Positions 8,188-17,049 of a stretch of DNA of 64,000 nt are shown piece by piece. Below the pieces are notes generated by a model. That model was given only the letters and a program-made list of their open reading frames with translations, had not been told where the DNA came from and did not search any database. Origin of the DNA: Castellaniella sp036379515 (GTDB taxonomy: Bacteria > Pseudomonadota > Gammaproteobacteria > Burkholderiales > Burkholderiaceae_B); NCBI RefSeq assembly GCF_036379515.1, contig NZ_DASVGN010000018.1:1-64000 (forward strand). The letters run 5' to 3'. The position numbers and the translations under genes are program-made. Within the stretch, counting starts at the first letter, position 1. Every line of letters begins with the position of its first letter.

Positions 8188-9480
8188 ATGTTCGAACAGC
8201 TCTTCAAGCTCAGGGAACACGAAACCACAGCCCGTACCGAATTACTGGCCGGTGTCACCACGTTCCTGACGATGTCCTACATCATCTTCGTCAACCCGGC
8301 GATCCTCGGCAATACCGGCATGGACAAAGGAGCCCTGTTCGTGGCGACCTGTATCGCCGCCGCAATCGGCTGTCTGATCATGGCCTTCGTCGCAAACTGG
8401 CCTATCGGGCTGGCACCCAGCATGGGGCTGAACGCCTACTTTGCATTTACCGTGGTGCTCAGTCTGCACTTTACGTGGCAACAGGCACTGGGTTGCGTCT
8501 TCATTTCAGGCGTGGTCTTTGTTGTCATCACCATCACCGGCATACGAGAATGGCTGATAGACGGCATCGCACATTCGCTGCGAGCCGGTATCGTGGCCGG
8601 CATTGGCATGTTCCTGGGGATTATTGCGCTGATCACCTCAGGCGTGGTGGTGGCCAACAAAGCCACCGTGATTGGCATGGGTGACCTCACCCATATCAAT
8701 ACACTCTATGCAATCCTGGGCTTCTTCATCATCACCGCCCTGGACGCCATGCGCGTGCGCGGCGCCATCTTGCTGGGTATCCTTGCCATTACCCTGCTGG
8801 CAGTGGTAACAGGTCAGGTGCAATACGCTGGCATCATCTCCATGCCCCCCAGCATCGAACCGGGCTTCTTCAAGCTCGACATCATGGGTGCCCTCAGCCA
8901 AGGCTTCTTCCACGTCATCATCGTGTTCGTGCTGGTCGAAATCTTCGACGCCACAGGCACCATGATCGGCATCGCCACCCGTGCGGGTCTGGTCACTCCC
9001 GAAAACCCAGGTCGTCTGGGTCGCGCCCTGCTGGCCGACAGCACCGCCATCTTGGCCAGCTCCGTACTGGGAACCAGCAGCACCACCGCCTACATCGAAA
9101 GCGCCTCAGGCGTGCAAGCCGGCGGCCGTACCGGCATGACGGCGGCCGTGGTTGCCATCCTGTTCCTGCTGGCGCTGTTCTTCTCGCCCATCGCGGGAAT
9201 CGTCCCCGCTTACGCCACCGCCCCCGCTCTGCTCTATGTGGCCTGCCTGATGCTGCGTGAACTGGTGAACGTCAAATGGGACGACATCACCGAATCCGTA
9301 CCCGCCGCCATCGCTGCCATCTCGATGCCGCTCACGTACTCCATCGCCAACGGCCTGGCATTCGGCTTCATCAGCTATGTGGCGATCAAAACCCTATCCG
9401 GGCGCTTCCGCGACATCCACCCAGCCGCATGGCTGGTGGCCATCCTGTTCGTGATCAAGTTTGCGTTCTTCCCCGACTGA
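8188..9480 (+). CDS. NCS2/AzgA-type purine permease
   Basis: 430-aa multi-pass inner-membrane symporter of the AzgA branch of NCS2, whose characterised members move adenine, guanine or hypoxanthine with protons. It starts with the short FKLREHETTARTELLAGVTTFLTM segment, followed by GLAPSMGLNAYF and later SASGVQAGGRTGMTA, both typical of the family. About 12 hydrophobic segments are visible. AAGGA lies about 10 bases before the ATG. Exact purine preference cannot be read from sequence. I saw no purine riboswitch in the 132-bp upstream region. Confidence 0.88.
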   Translation: MFEQLFKLREHETTARTELLAGVTTFLTMSYIIFVNPAILGNTGMDKGALFVATCIAAAIGCLIMAFVANWPIGLAPSMGLNAYFAFTVVLSLHFTWQQALGCVFISGVVFVVITITGIREWLIDGIAHSLRAGIVAGIGMFLGIIALITSGVVVANKATVIGMGDLTHINTLYAILGFFIITALDAMRVRGAILLGILAITLLAVVTGQVQYAGIISMPPSIEPGFFKLDIMGALSQGFFHVIIVFVLVEIFDATGTMIGIATRAGLVTPENPGRLGRALLADSTAILASSVLGTSSTTAYIESASGVQAGGRTGMTAAVVAILFLLALFFSPIAGIVPAYATAPALLYVACLMLRELVNVKWDDITESVPAAIAAISMPLTYSIANGLAFGFISYVAIKTLSGRFRDIHPAAWLVAILFVIKFAFFPD

Positions 9481-9488
9481 TCTCGGAC

Positions 9489-9515
9489 ACCCAGGCCTCC
9501 TCACGGGGCCTGGGT
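9489..9515 (+). terminator. Hairpin after the purine permease
   Basis: ACCCAGGCC and GGCCTGGGT form a perfect 9-bp GC-rich stem with a 9-nt loop, 9 bases after the permease stop. There is no T-run, so it may be an RNA 3'-end stabiliser or weak terminator, not a classical intrinsic one. Confidence 0.5.
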
Positions 9516-9596
9516 CAGCAGGACAACGCTTGACAGTCAGCGTACACTGGCGATGTGGGGTGGCTTTGCGCCACCCTCTCGATTTTTGGAGTCGCC

Positions 9597-9980
9597 ATGA
9601 GCGTTATTGAACTGACCCAAGCCACCTTCCAGGCTGCCACCCAGTCCGAAAAGCAGCCCATCATCATTGATTTCTGGGCGCCGTGGTGTGGTCCCTGTCG
9701 GCATTTTGCACCTACGTTCCACACCGCCGCCGATAAACACGAAGACGTGACGTTCGCATCGGTCAACACCGAGGAACAGCAAGAACTCGCCATGGCCTTG
9801 CGCATCCGCTCCATCCCCACGCTGATGGTGTTCCGTGAAAACGTGCTGCTCTTCCAGCAGGCGGGTGCCCTGGGTGCCGCACAGCTCGAAGATCTCATCA
9901 CGCAAGTCAAGGCCGTGGACATGGCCAAAGTGCACGCCGAAATCGCGACGCAAGAAAAGGCCACTGCCACGACGCACTAA
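9597..9980 (+). CDS. Thioredoxin-family protein
   Basis: 127-aa cytoplasmic thioredoxin-fold protein with active site WCGPC (Cys31, Cys34) and the cis-Pro segment RSIPTLMVF. The C-terminal tail (about residues 110-127) extends beyond the 109-aa classical TrxA. No signal peptide is present. TGGAG about 6 bases upstream supports the ATG at 9597. It is a single gene between two hairpins. Whether it is the main reducing thioredoxin or an accessory one cannot be decided here. Confidence 0.88.
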   Translation: MSVIELTQATFQAATQSEKQPIIIDFWAPWCGPCRHFAPTFHTAADKHEDVTFASVNTEEQQELAMALRIRSIPTLMVFRENVLLFQQAGALGAAQLEDLITQVKAVDMAKVHAEIATQEKATATTH

Positions 9981-10030
9981 GCGGGCGCACTGCCAGGCGT
10001 TCACTCGGCTCAGTGGTTGTAAGCTGCCCA

Positions 10031-10058
10031 CAATAAAACAGGGCGCCCTGTTTTATTG
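10031..10058. terminator. Bidirectional intrinsic terminator
   Basis: A fully symmetric 28-bp dyad (arms CAATAAAACAGGGC and GCCCTGTTTTATTG) lies between the convergent thioredoxin and ABC-F genes. On either strand it gives a GC hairpin followed by TTTTATTG, so it can end transcription from both sides. Confidence 0.85.
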
Positions 10059-10076
10059 ATACATGGACAAGAGGTC

Positions 10077-11717
10077 TCAAGCCTCGATCCCCTGAGACCC
10101 CAGATATTCTTCATAAGTACCCGGATAATCATTGAGCTTGCCATCTGGCAAAATCTCGATGACGCGCGTGGCCACTCCGGACACAAACTGACGGTCGTGC
10201 GACACGAATATCAACGTGCCTTGATACTGCTCCAGGGCATACTGCAGCGACTCGATGGATTCCATGTCCAGGTGATTGGTGGGCTCGTCCATCAGCATCA
10301 CGTTGTGGCGACCCAGCATCAGGCGGCCAAAACTCATCCGATTCTTTTCGCCCCCGGACAACACCCGCACTGCCTTGGTGATTTCATCACCAGAGAACAG
10401 CAACCGGCCCAGCACCGAGCGAAGAGACTGATCTTCATCACCAGGCTGGCGATAATCGGTCATCCAATCGAACAGATCGCGATCGGAATCGAACTGATCC
10501 GACACATCCTGTGCCATATAGCCGATATCTGCATTTTCTGACCAACGAATCCCGCCTTCATCTGCTGCAAGGTTCCCCGCCAACATGCGCAACAGCGTGG
10601 TCTTCCCCACCCCGTTGGCCCCAATGATGGCAACTTTCTGGCCAGCCTCGATCATCGTGTTCAACTTCTGGATGATGGGCCGATCGTACGCCTTGGAAAG
10701 GTCTTCGATATGCACGGCCTGGCGGTGCAATACCTTGTTGACCTCGAAACGAATGTAAGGATTCTGCCGCGACGAGGGCTTGACCTGCACAGTCTCGGAC
10801 TTGATCCGGTCAATCTGCTTCAAGCGCGACGTGGCCTGACGCGATTTGGACTTGTTGGCCGCGAAGCGCCGCACGAAATCCTGCAATTCGGCCACGCGTT
10901 CCTTGGCACGGGCATTGGCTGCGACCTGACGCTCGCGTGCCTGCGTGGAGGCCAGCATGTATTCGTCGTAGTTGCCGGGATACACCTGCAGCGTGCCGTA
11001 ATCCAGATCGGCCATGTGCGTGCACACTTCATTCAAGAAGTGTCTGTCGTGGCTGATAATGATCATGGTACTGTCGTAGCCATTGAGCACCGTCTCAAGC
11101 CAACGGATCGTGTTGATGTCCAGGTTGTTGGTAGGCTCATCAAGCAGCAGCACATCTGGATTCGAAAACAGTGCCTGCGCCAGCAATATCCGTAGCTTCC
11201 ATCCGGGTGCAATTTCGCGCATGGCGAGATTGTGCTGCTCTACCGGGATCTCCAACCCTAGAAGCAATTCGCCGGCCCGGGCCTCGGCCGTATAGCCGTC
11301 GTACTCGGCAAACCGCCCTTCGAGCTCAGCGGCATGCATGTAGTCGTCTTCAGTGGCCTCTGGGTTGGCATAGATGGCATCCCGTTCCGACATGGCCTGC
11401 CACATTTCGAGGTGGCCCATCATGACCACGTCCAGCACCCGCTGGTCCTCAAACGCAAACTGGTCCTGACGCAGCTTGCCCAGACGCAACCCCGGCTCCA
11501 GTGTGACCGAACCCGCTGTCGATTCCAGGTCACCGCCAATGATTTTCATGAGCGTGGACTTACCCGACCCGTTGGCACCAATCAGGCCGTAGCGATTGCC
11601 ATCGCCGAACTTGACGTTGATGTTTTCGAAAAGCGGCTTGCTGCCAAACTGAATGGTGAGGTTGCTGGTGGAGATCACGGGCGATATGCTTGAAAAGATT
11701 AGAGAATAACCTGACAT
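10077..11717 (-). CDS. ybiT: ABC-F family ATPase, YbiT type
   Basis: Soluble twin-ABC protein without membrane domains. The first Walker A is GANGSGKST and the second is GANGVGKTT. Walker B stretches LLLDEPTNNLD and LMDEPTNHLD each carry the catalytic Glu, and the second signature is LSGGEKNRMSF. The N-terminus TIQFGSKPLFENINVKFG and RYGLIGANG resemble E. coli YbiT closely. ABC-F proteins act on the ribosome, often at the E site. The ATG at 11717 gives 546 aa; a GTG at 11678 would give 533 aa and fits the E. coli start (about 530 aa) better. Confidence 0.9.
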   Translation of the reverse strand: MSGYSLIFSSISPVISTSNLTIQFGSKPLFENINVKFGDGNRYGLIGANGSGKSTLMKIIGGDLESTAGSVTLEPGLRLGKLRQDQFAFEDQRVLDVVMMGHLEMWQAMSERDAIYANPEATEDDYMHAAELEGRFAEYDGYTAEARAGELLLGLEIPVEQHNLAMREIAPGWKLRILLAQALFSNPDVLLLDEPTNNLDINTIRWLETVLNGYDSTMIIISHDRHFLNEVCTHMADLDYGTLQVYPGNYDEYMLASTQARERQVAANARAKERVAELQDFVRRFAANKSKSRQATSRLKQIDRIKSETVQVKPSSRQNPYIRFEVNKVLHRQAVHIEDLSKAYDRPIIQKLNTMIEAGQKVAIIGANGVGKTTLLRMLAGNLAADEGGIRWSENADIGYMAQDVSDQFDSDRDLFDWMTDYRQPGDEDQSLRSVLGRLLFSGDEITKAVRVLSGGEKNRMSFGRLMLGRHNVMLMDEPTNHLDMESIESLQYALEQYQGTLIFVSHDRQFVSGVATRVIEILPDGKLNDYPGTYEEYLGSQGIEA

Positions 11718-11828
11718 TTTAGCAGACCATCCTTACAATCTTTCCGTGCTAACGCCGAGGCTGCAGGGGTACAGGTTCACCTCGTCCAGCCCCCGCAACT
11801 CTCGGCTGCCCCTACCCGCTCGCAAAAA

Positions 11829-12992
11829 CTACGACAGCAACCCGCGCGCAGCCAGGTTGCGCATCAGTTGCGTGATACCGAACGTCCATGCTGGTGCATC
11901 TTCGCTGTATACGACACGGTTCTGCAGCAGGCCAAGCTGCGGCGACGCGATGCGCACGACATCGCCAATCTTGTGTGTGAAGCCCTCACCCGGCCTATCA
12001 CGATCGTCGGTCGGCGCGAACAGGGTTCCGGTAAACAGCATGAAACCGTCAGGGTATTGATGATGAGGCCCGCACGTCTGGGCAACCAGGTCGGCCAAAT
12101 CGCGACTAATCTGGCGGATTGAGCTTTTGCCGCTTAGCTGAAAGCCGTCAGGACCATGGACCTCGAGACTGATGTCGAGCTGTCGTGCGGTATCCAGCGT
12201 GAAGCCAGAGTCAAAGACCCGAATGAAAGGGCCAATAGCGCATGAGGCGTTATTATCCTTGGCCTTGCCCAGCAAGAGCGCACTGCGCCCCTCAATGTCT
12301 CGCAGATTGACGTCATTGCCCAGCGTCGCGCCTCGAATTTGCCCGCGTGAATTAACCGTAAGGACCAGTTCAGGCTCGGGATTGTTCCAGTGCGAAGCCT
12401 TCAGAATGCCGATGTCTTCGCCAGCCCCTACCGCCGACAGGACAGGCGCTTTGGAAAAAACCTCGGCATCAGGGCCAATGCCGACTTCAAGGTACTGCGA
12501 CCACAGCCCCTTCTTGACCAAGAATTCTCGTACTTTCAAGGCCTCTTCAGTTCCCGGACGGATCTTGGAGACCGCACTACCGATCGTTTCACCGATCTCG
12601 GCCCGGATACTGGAGGCGAGCTGCACGTCGCCAGCCGCTTTTTCTTCGATGACGCGCTCGAGCATGCTACCGGCAAACGTCACCCCGCACGCCTTGATGA
12701 CCTGCAGGTCGCAGGGCGCCAGAAAACGAGGCCGGCTGCGGTCGTTATGCAAGGTATCATGCAGCAAATCCTGCAAATTCCAGTGTGCCGCGATTGGAGA
12801 TTGCGCCACAAGAGCAGCAATATCGTCTACCTCCATCAACTGGGAGACAGTGGGAGCCAGAGCCGTCAGATCACGCACCTGCCCCGCATGAAGGGCCACG
12901 ACGCTAGGCCCCCCAATAGCGGGATCGAACACCCGCCCCACTAAAAGTGCCCGATCGGAATCAGAAGGAAGAAGAGAAATTTCAGTTTGCAT
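11829..12992 (-). CDS. FAH-family 2-keto-3-deoxy-pentonate dehydratase (XylX-like)
   Basis: 387-aa member of the fumarylacetoacetate hydrolase superfamily that resembles Caulobacter XylX, the 2-keto-3-deoxy-D-xylonate dehydratase producing alpha-ketoglutarate semialdehyde. Shared landmarks are GVTFAGSMLERVIEEKA (103-119), LWSQYLEVGIGPDAE, HWNNPEPELVL with metal ligands Glu206 and Glu208, GNDVNLRDIEGRSALLL with Asp227, and KAKDNNASCAIGPF. AGGA 6 bases before the ATG at 12992 sets the start. It follows the GntR gene in the same direction (98-bp gap), so they are likely co-transcribed. The exact sugar acid is an inference. Confidence 0.8.
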   Translation of the reverse strand: MQTEISLLPSDSDRALLVGRVFDPAIGGPSVVALHAGQVRDLTALAPTVSQLMEVDDIAALVAQSPIAAHWNLQDLLHDTLHNDRSRPRFLAPCDLQVIKACGVTFAGSMLERVIEEKAAGDVQLASSIRAEIGETIGSAVSKIRPGTEEALKVREFLVKKGLWSQYLEVGIGPDAEVFSKAPVLSAVGAGEDIGILKASHWNNPEPELVLTVNSRGQIRGATLGNDVNLRDIEGRSALLLGKAKDNNASCAIGPFIRVFDSGFTLDTARQLDISLEVHGPDGFQLSGKSSIRQISRDLADLVAQTCGPHHQYPDGFMLFTGTLFAPTDDRDRPGEGFTHKIGDVVRIASPQLGLLQNRVVYSEDAPAWTFGITQLMRNLAARGLLS

Positions 12993-13090
12993 TTTCATTC
13001 CTGAAAGTCGTAATGCTCTGTACTGCACAAAAACGGCAGGCCGTGCGCAGTACCTCGGTGGCGATGCTCACGGCGGGAAATGCGCCGCCC

Positions 13091-13843
13091 TCAGCCGATA
13101 ACGGCCATGAGCCTGGCATAGGCGCGCGATAGATGCCGCTGCATGGCAGCTTGCGCTTGCAGCGGATCTCGACTCACGACCGCATCGTAGATATCTTGGT
13201 GTTCCTGGATGGCGTCCTGCCAGACCGTCTCATTGTCGAAAAGCCGATGCATGGACCCGCCAACAGGGCTATATCGCTGGTCGAACAAGTCTCGCAACAA
13301 ACGAGACACCAGTTCGTTGTCGGCCGCAGCCGCCAATACCATGTGGAAGCGGCCGTCAGCATCTGCAAGCGGCTGATCACCTCGGCGCTTGCGCTGGCGC
13401 AGCGCACGCCGCATATCGCTTAATGCCGCACCCAAATCGCGTAGCTGCGCGCGGGTCATAAAGCGCGCCGCATGGGCAGCCACGCCGCTCTCTAAAAAAT
13501 AACGGGCCTGATTGACTTCACGCGGGCTCTGGCCAAGCCGCCCATCGTCGGCTTCAGACGCAGCAACCGCTGCGGGTTCTTCCGCCTCTGGGTGCTGCAC
13601 TTCTTTCAGGTAAATGCCCGACCCCACCCGAATGTCGATTTCACCCTGCAGCTCAAGCACGATCAAGGCCTCGCGCAGGCTGGTTCGGGAGATTTTGAGT
13701 AGCCGGGTGAGTTCACGTTCGGAAGGCAGGCGCCCCCCGCCGCCCACCCCCATGGAACGGATTTCGCGGCGCAATACCTCTGCCACATGCAGATAGCCAC
13801 GAGCCGGATGTGTCGAGGGGAAGGCGGTATCGGGCTTATTCAT
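13091..13843 (-). CDS. GntR-family (FadR/FCD subfamily) regulator of unit A
   Basis: N-terminal winged helix (GGGGRLPSERELTRLLKISRTSLREALIVLE, split by the recognition helix) and C-terminal all-helical FCD ligand domain. The FCD metal-site histidines are visible in FHMVLAAAADNELV, EHQDIYDAV and QRHLSRAY. FCD regulators commonly sense carboxylates. The ATG at 13843 gives 250 aa; a GTG at 13858 is an alternative. It is head-to-head with the unit A transporter, and dyads fitting FCD-type operators lie between them, so it most likely represses both directions and responds to a sugar acid. Confidence 0.88.
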   Translation of the reverse strand: MNKPDTAFPSTHPARGYLHVAEVLRREIRSMGVGGGGRLPSERELTRLLKISRTSLREALIVLELQGEIDIRVGSGIYLKEVQHPEAEEPAAVAASEADDGRLGQSPREVNQARYFLESGVAAHAARFMTRAQLRDLGAALSDMRRALRQRKRRGDQPLADADGRFHMVLAAAADNELVSRLLRDLFDQRYSPVGGSMHRLFDNETVWQDAIQEHQDIYDAVVSRDPLQAQAAMQRHLSRAYARLMAVIG

Positions 13844-13888
13844 GGAAAGAATGCTCACGTTGTCGTTGAGTGTACAAAAACATTCTAA

Positions 13889-13901
13889 GTGGTCTGGCCA
13901 C
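13889..13901. promoter_or_regulatory. GntR operator candidate 1
   Basis: GTGGTCTGGCCAC, a 13-bp near-palindrome with GTGG/CCAC arms, lies 46 bp upstream of the GntR start. FCD-type GntR proteins (PdhR, LldR and relatives) bind short dyads of the TGGTNNNACCA kind. Confidence 0.5.
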
Positions 13902-13947
13902 CTCTGTAAAACTCAAATAATCGGGGAAACTACCAATTGGTTTATCC

Positions 13948-13956
13948 GGTCTGACC
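13948..13956. promoter_or_regulatory. GntR operator candidate 2
   Basis: GGTCTGACC is a perfect 9-bp odd palindrome sharing the GGTCTG core with candidate 1. It sits midway between the divergent GntR and permease starts, next to a CCAATTGG dyad at 13933-13940. Confidence 0.5.
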
Positions 13957-13975
13957 AAATAGCATGATTCAAGCT

Positions 13976-13985
13976 ATCAGACCAC
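13976..13985 (-). promoter_or_regulatory. GntR half-site candidate 3
   Basis: ATCAGACCAC on the plus strand contains GTGGTCTG on the minus strand, the same core as candidate 1 but with a degenerate second half. It lies 35 bp upstream of the first permease codon. Confidence 0.35.
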
Positions 13986-14019
13986 TTTTTCAGTGCTCGG
14001 CGTTTCCACTGATTGTGAC

Positions 14020-14703
14020 ATGTCCTACCACTTCGACTTCACAGCTGTACTGCAATACTGGCCCATGTTCGTCCAGGGCATCGAGACCACGCTGCTCATG
14101 TCGCTATGGTCCACGCTCGCGGGCTTCGTCATGGGCGTACTGTGTGCGATGGCCCGTAGCTCAGGCGGCCCCATCCTGAAGCGCTGCGTGGGTGCCTATG
14201 TAGAGATCATTCGCAACACACCTCTCATCATCCAGGCTTATTTTTTCATCTTCGGGCTCTCCAGCATCGGGCTCACCCTGTCGATCATGACGGCAGCCAT
14301 CCTGGCGCTGGTCATCAACATCACCGCCTACACGTGCGAGATCGTGCGCGCCGGCATCGAATCCGTACCCCGCAGCCAGCGCGAGGCAGGTGAGTGCCTG
14401 GGGCTTTCGCCGCTTCAGGTGTACTGGCATGTCATTCTGTCGCCGGCACTGGAGCGCGTCTACCCCGCATTGACCAGCCAGTTCATCCTGCTCATGCTGG
14501 TAACCAGCCTGCTCTCAGCCGTGGGTACCGAGGATCTATTCGGCATCGCCGGCAATATCCAGGCACTGACCTTCCGCAACTTCGAGGTCTTCATCGTGCT
14601 ATGGGTGCTTTACCTGCTGATGTCGTGGTTGGTACGCATGCTATTCGCTCTAGCCAGCAAACTCCTGTTTGCGCGCAAGCGCAAGCTGGGCACCCCGCTT
14701 TAA
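14020..14703 (+). CDS. ABC importer permease 1, unit A (HisM/GltK type)
   Basis: 227-aa inner-membrane subunit of a polar-amino-acid-type importer. About five hydrophobic segments are seen, with RNTPLIIQAYFF early and the EAA coupling loop REAGECLGLSPLQVYWHVILSPALERVYP. The ATG at 14020 fits the family N-terminus. First gene of the run permease-permease-ATPase-binding protein-FucD, under the divergent promoter shared with the GntR gene. Family members usually serve amino acids; the neighbours here suggest a sugar acid. Confidence 0.88.
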   Translation: MSYHFDFTAVLQYWPMFVQGIETTLLMSLWSTLAGFVMGVLCAMARSSGGPILKRCVGAYVEIIRNTPLIIQAYFFIFGLSSIGLTLSIMTAAILALVINITAYTCEIVRAGIESVPRSQREAGECLGLSPLQVYWHVILSPALERVYPALTSQFILLMLVTSLLSAVGTEDLFGIAGNIQALTFRNFEVFIVLWVLYLLMSWLVRMLFALASKLLFARKRKLGTPL

Positions 14704-14712
14704 GGCCGCCCC

Positions 14713-15360
14713 ATGAACGAAGACCAAATTCTCTATCTGCTTCAGGGTGCCTGGGGAACAGTACTGCTCTCGGTACTATCCTTCGTGTTCTCGGCCATAC
14801 TGGGCCTGATCATTGCACTGATGCGGGTGTCTGGCCATCGCGCCGTGCGCGGCGTGGCATTCGGCTACATCAATATCATCCAGGGCACGCCCTTGCTGGT
14901 CACCATGGGCATCTGCTTTTATGGGCCTTCGGTGCTGGGTTTCGAAGGTGTCTCGGCGCTCTTTGCCGCCGTGCTGGCGTTAACCATACAAGCAGCTGCA
15001 TTCCTGGGTGAAATCTGGCGCGGCTGCATCGAATCCGTGCCCAAGAACCAGTGGGAAGCCGCTGAGTGCCTAGGTTTGAACAGCGTGCAGCGAATGTTCA
15101 AGGTCATTCTTCCGCAGGCTCTCAAGATTGCCACACCACCTACAGTCGGGTTCATGGTGCAAATGGTTAAGAACACCTCGTTCGCCTCACTGGTGATCGG
15201 CTTCGCCGAGCTCACCTACAACGCCAAGATCCTGAACAATTCAACCTTTGAGCCATTCCTGTACTTCGGTGCTGCCGCCGTCCTCTATTTCGTAATTTGC
15301 TACCCCTTGTCCTGGCTCAGCCTACGGCTGGAGCGCAAGCTGACACTGGCGCGCAACTGA
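14713..15360 (+). CDS. ABC importer permease 2, unit A (HisQ/GltJ type)
   Basis: 215-aa partner permease with the IIQGTPLLV motif and EAA loop WEAAECLGLNSVQRMFKVILPQALKIATPP, which docks on the ATPase. It starts 9 bp after permease 1 and is followed 20 bp later by the ATPase gene. The two permeases should form a heterodimeric pore as in HisQM. Confidence 0.88.
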   Translation: MNEDQILYLLQGAWGTVLLSVLSFVFSAILGLIIALMRVSGHRAVRGVAFGYINIIQGTPLLVTMGICFYGPSVLGFEGVSALFAAVLALTIQAAAFLGEIWRGCIESVPKNQWEAAECLGLNSVQRMFKVILPQALKIATPPTVGFMVQMVKNTSFASLVIGFAELTYNAKILNNSTFEPFLYFGAAAVLYFVICYPLSWLSLRLERKLTLARN

Positions 15361-15380
15361 CACTCTGCCAAGGAACTCTT

Positions 15381-16115
15381 ATGTCAGAAATCGTACGCCT
15401 GAAGAACGTCCACAAATGGTTCGGACAGAACCACGTGCTCCGGGGCATAGACCTTGCTGTCAATCGCGGCGAGATCGTTGCCATCATCGGGCAGAGTGGG
15501 TCGGGCAAAAGCACCGCACTGCGCTGCATGGACCGCCTCGAAATCATCAACGAAGGCGAAATCACCGTCTGCGGTCACCAATTCGGCAACGACATCAGCC
15601 ACCAAGACCTCAAACAGCTGCGCCAGGATGTAGGCATCGTCTTCCAGAGCTACAACCTCTTTCCTCACCTGACGGTCGAGCAAAACATTACTCTCGCGCC
15701 ACGCTCTGTACGAAAGATGGCCAAGAACAAGGCAAAAGAGGTCGCGCGCCATGTACTCACACAGGTCGGCCTGCTCGACAAGCTCGAGGCCTACCCGGAG
15801 CAACTGTCGGGCGGGCAACAGCAACGCGTGGCGATTGCGCGATCGCTGGCCATGGACCCCAAGCTCATGCTGTTTGACGAAGTCACCTCGGCGCTGGACC
15901 CGCAGCTGACAGGCGAAGTCCTGCGCGTCATCGAAAACTTGGCAGCGGGCGGCATGACGATGGTGCTAGTGACCCACGAAATGGCTTTCGCCCAAAAGCT
16001 TGCACACCGAATCATCTTCATGCATCAGGGCCGCATCCATGAACAGGGCAACGCAAAGATCCTGCAAGCCCCCGCCACGCCCGAGCTACAAGAGTTTCTC
16101 AGTACCGGGCTCTAA
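15381..16115 (+). CDS. ABC importer ATPase, unit A
   Basis: 244-aa nucleotide-binding subunit. Walker A is GQSGSGKST, the Q-loop region is VFQSYNLFPHLTV, the signature is LSGGQQQRVAIARSLAM, Walker B is LMLFDEVTSALD, and the switch His is in LVTHEMAFA. The Val in DEVTSALD replaces the usual Pro and is shared with the unit C ATPase but not with unit B (DEPTSALD). AAGGA precedes the ATG at 15381. It is closely similar to the unit C ATPase over its full length, which suggests a paralogous cassette. Confidence 0.92.
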   Translation: MSEIVRLKNVHKWFGQNHVLRGIDLAVNRGEIVAIIGQSGSGKSTALRCMDRLEIINEGEITVCGHQFGNDISHQDLKQLRQDVGIVFQSYNLFPHLTVEQNITLAPRSVRKMAKNKAKEVARHVLTQVGLLDKLEAYPEQLSGGQQQRVAIARSLAMDPKLMLFDEVTSALDPQLTGEVLRVIENLAAGGMTMVLVTHEMAFAQKLAHRIIFMHQGRIHEQGNAKILQAPATPELQEFLSTGL

Positions 16116-16160
16116 ATCTTAATGTATGAGCCTATTCCCACCCCACTCAGGAGACACAAC

Positions 16161-16982
16161 ATGCCTGGCTTCAAACTGACTCGCAGCATGGCCGCCATCG
16201 CAGTGACGACCGCCACCTTACTTACCACAGCACTTCCCACCCAGGCCAACACGCTCGCGCAGGTTGAACAACAGAAGGTGCTCCGCGTGGCCATCGACCT
16301 GAACGCCCCCCCCTTTGGCATGAAGAACAGTGATCTTAAGGCCGTCGGTTCGGACGTGGAAACAGCTGAGCTGCTGGCCAAGGATCTCGGGGTGAAGCTC
16401 GAAATCGTGCCGACCACACAGGCAAACCGCATTCCGTTTCTGCTGACCAACAAAGCCGACATTGTCGTGTCCAGCTTGTCGATCACCCCACAGCGCAAGG
16501 AGGTCGTAGACTTCTCCGTGCCGTATGCCGCCATTCAGTCGGTCATCGCGGCACCCGCCACTGAAGACATCAAGAGCATGGCCGACCTCAAGGGGAAGAC
16601 GGTTGTGACAGCACGCGGGACCACCAACGATGCAAATGTCACCAAACTCGCACCAGCAGGTACCAATATCGTGCGCTTTGAAGACGACGCCACTGCCATG
16701 ACCGCAGTCACCAGCGGGCGCGCACATATCTATTCCGGTGCTCCGGCCATCATCAATTCGCTGAACAAGAACCTGGAGAAACAGGGCAGCAAGCCCCTGG
16801 ATATAAAGGTTGTCATGGCAACCGCCATGCTGGGCGTAGGGGTGGCCAAGAACAACCCTGAATTGCTGCAAAAGATCGACGAGCTGATTCGCCAAGATCT
16901 GAAAAATGGCAAATTGAACACCATCTACAAGAAATATCACGGTACCGACCTACCCGCAGATGTCATGGCAGGCGCCAAATAG
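16161..16982 (+). CDS. Family-3 periplasmic substrate-binding protein, unit A
   Basis: 273 aa with a Sec signal peptide ending near Ala29 (PTQA). The SBP_bac_3 fold keeps ANRIPFLL and SSLSITPQR; Arg112 corresponds to the arginine that binds the ligand alpha-carboxylate in HisJ/GlnH. In the stretch SGRAHIYSGAP (186-195) the aspartate that binds the alpha-amino group is absent, replaced by Gly193 or Ala194. This argues against an ordinary amino acid ligand. AGGAG lies 8 bases before the ATG. The fuconate dehydratase gene follows after 67 bp. Confidence 0.88.
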   Translation: MPGFKLTRSMAAIAVTTATLLTTALPTQANTLAQVEQQKVLRVAIDLNAPPFGMKNSDLKAVGSDVETAELLAKDLGVKLEIVPTTQANRIPFLLTNKADIVVSSLSITPQRKEVVDFSVPYAAIQSVIAAPATEDIKSMADLKGKTVVTARGTTNDANVTKLAPAGTNIVRFEDDATAMTAVTSGRAHIYSGAPAIINSLNKNLEKQGSKPLDIKVVMATAMLGVGVAKNNPELLQKIDELIRQDLKNGKLNTIYKKYHGTDLPADVMAGAK

Positions 16983-17049
16983 TCTCTACCTGCCACACAA
17001 GATTCAACTCGGGGCCTACGGTGCAGGCCCCACTTACCCCCTACCGATC

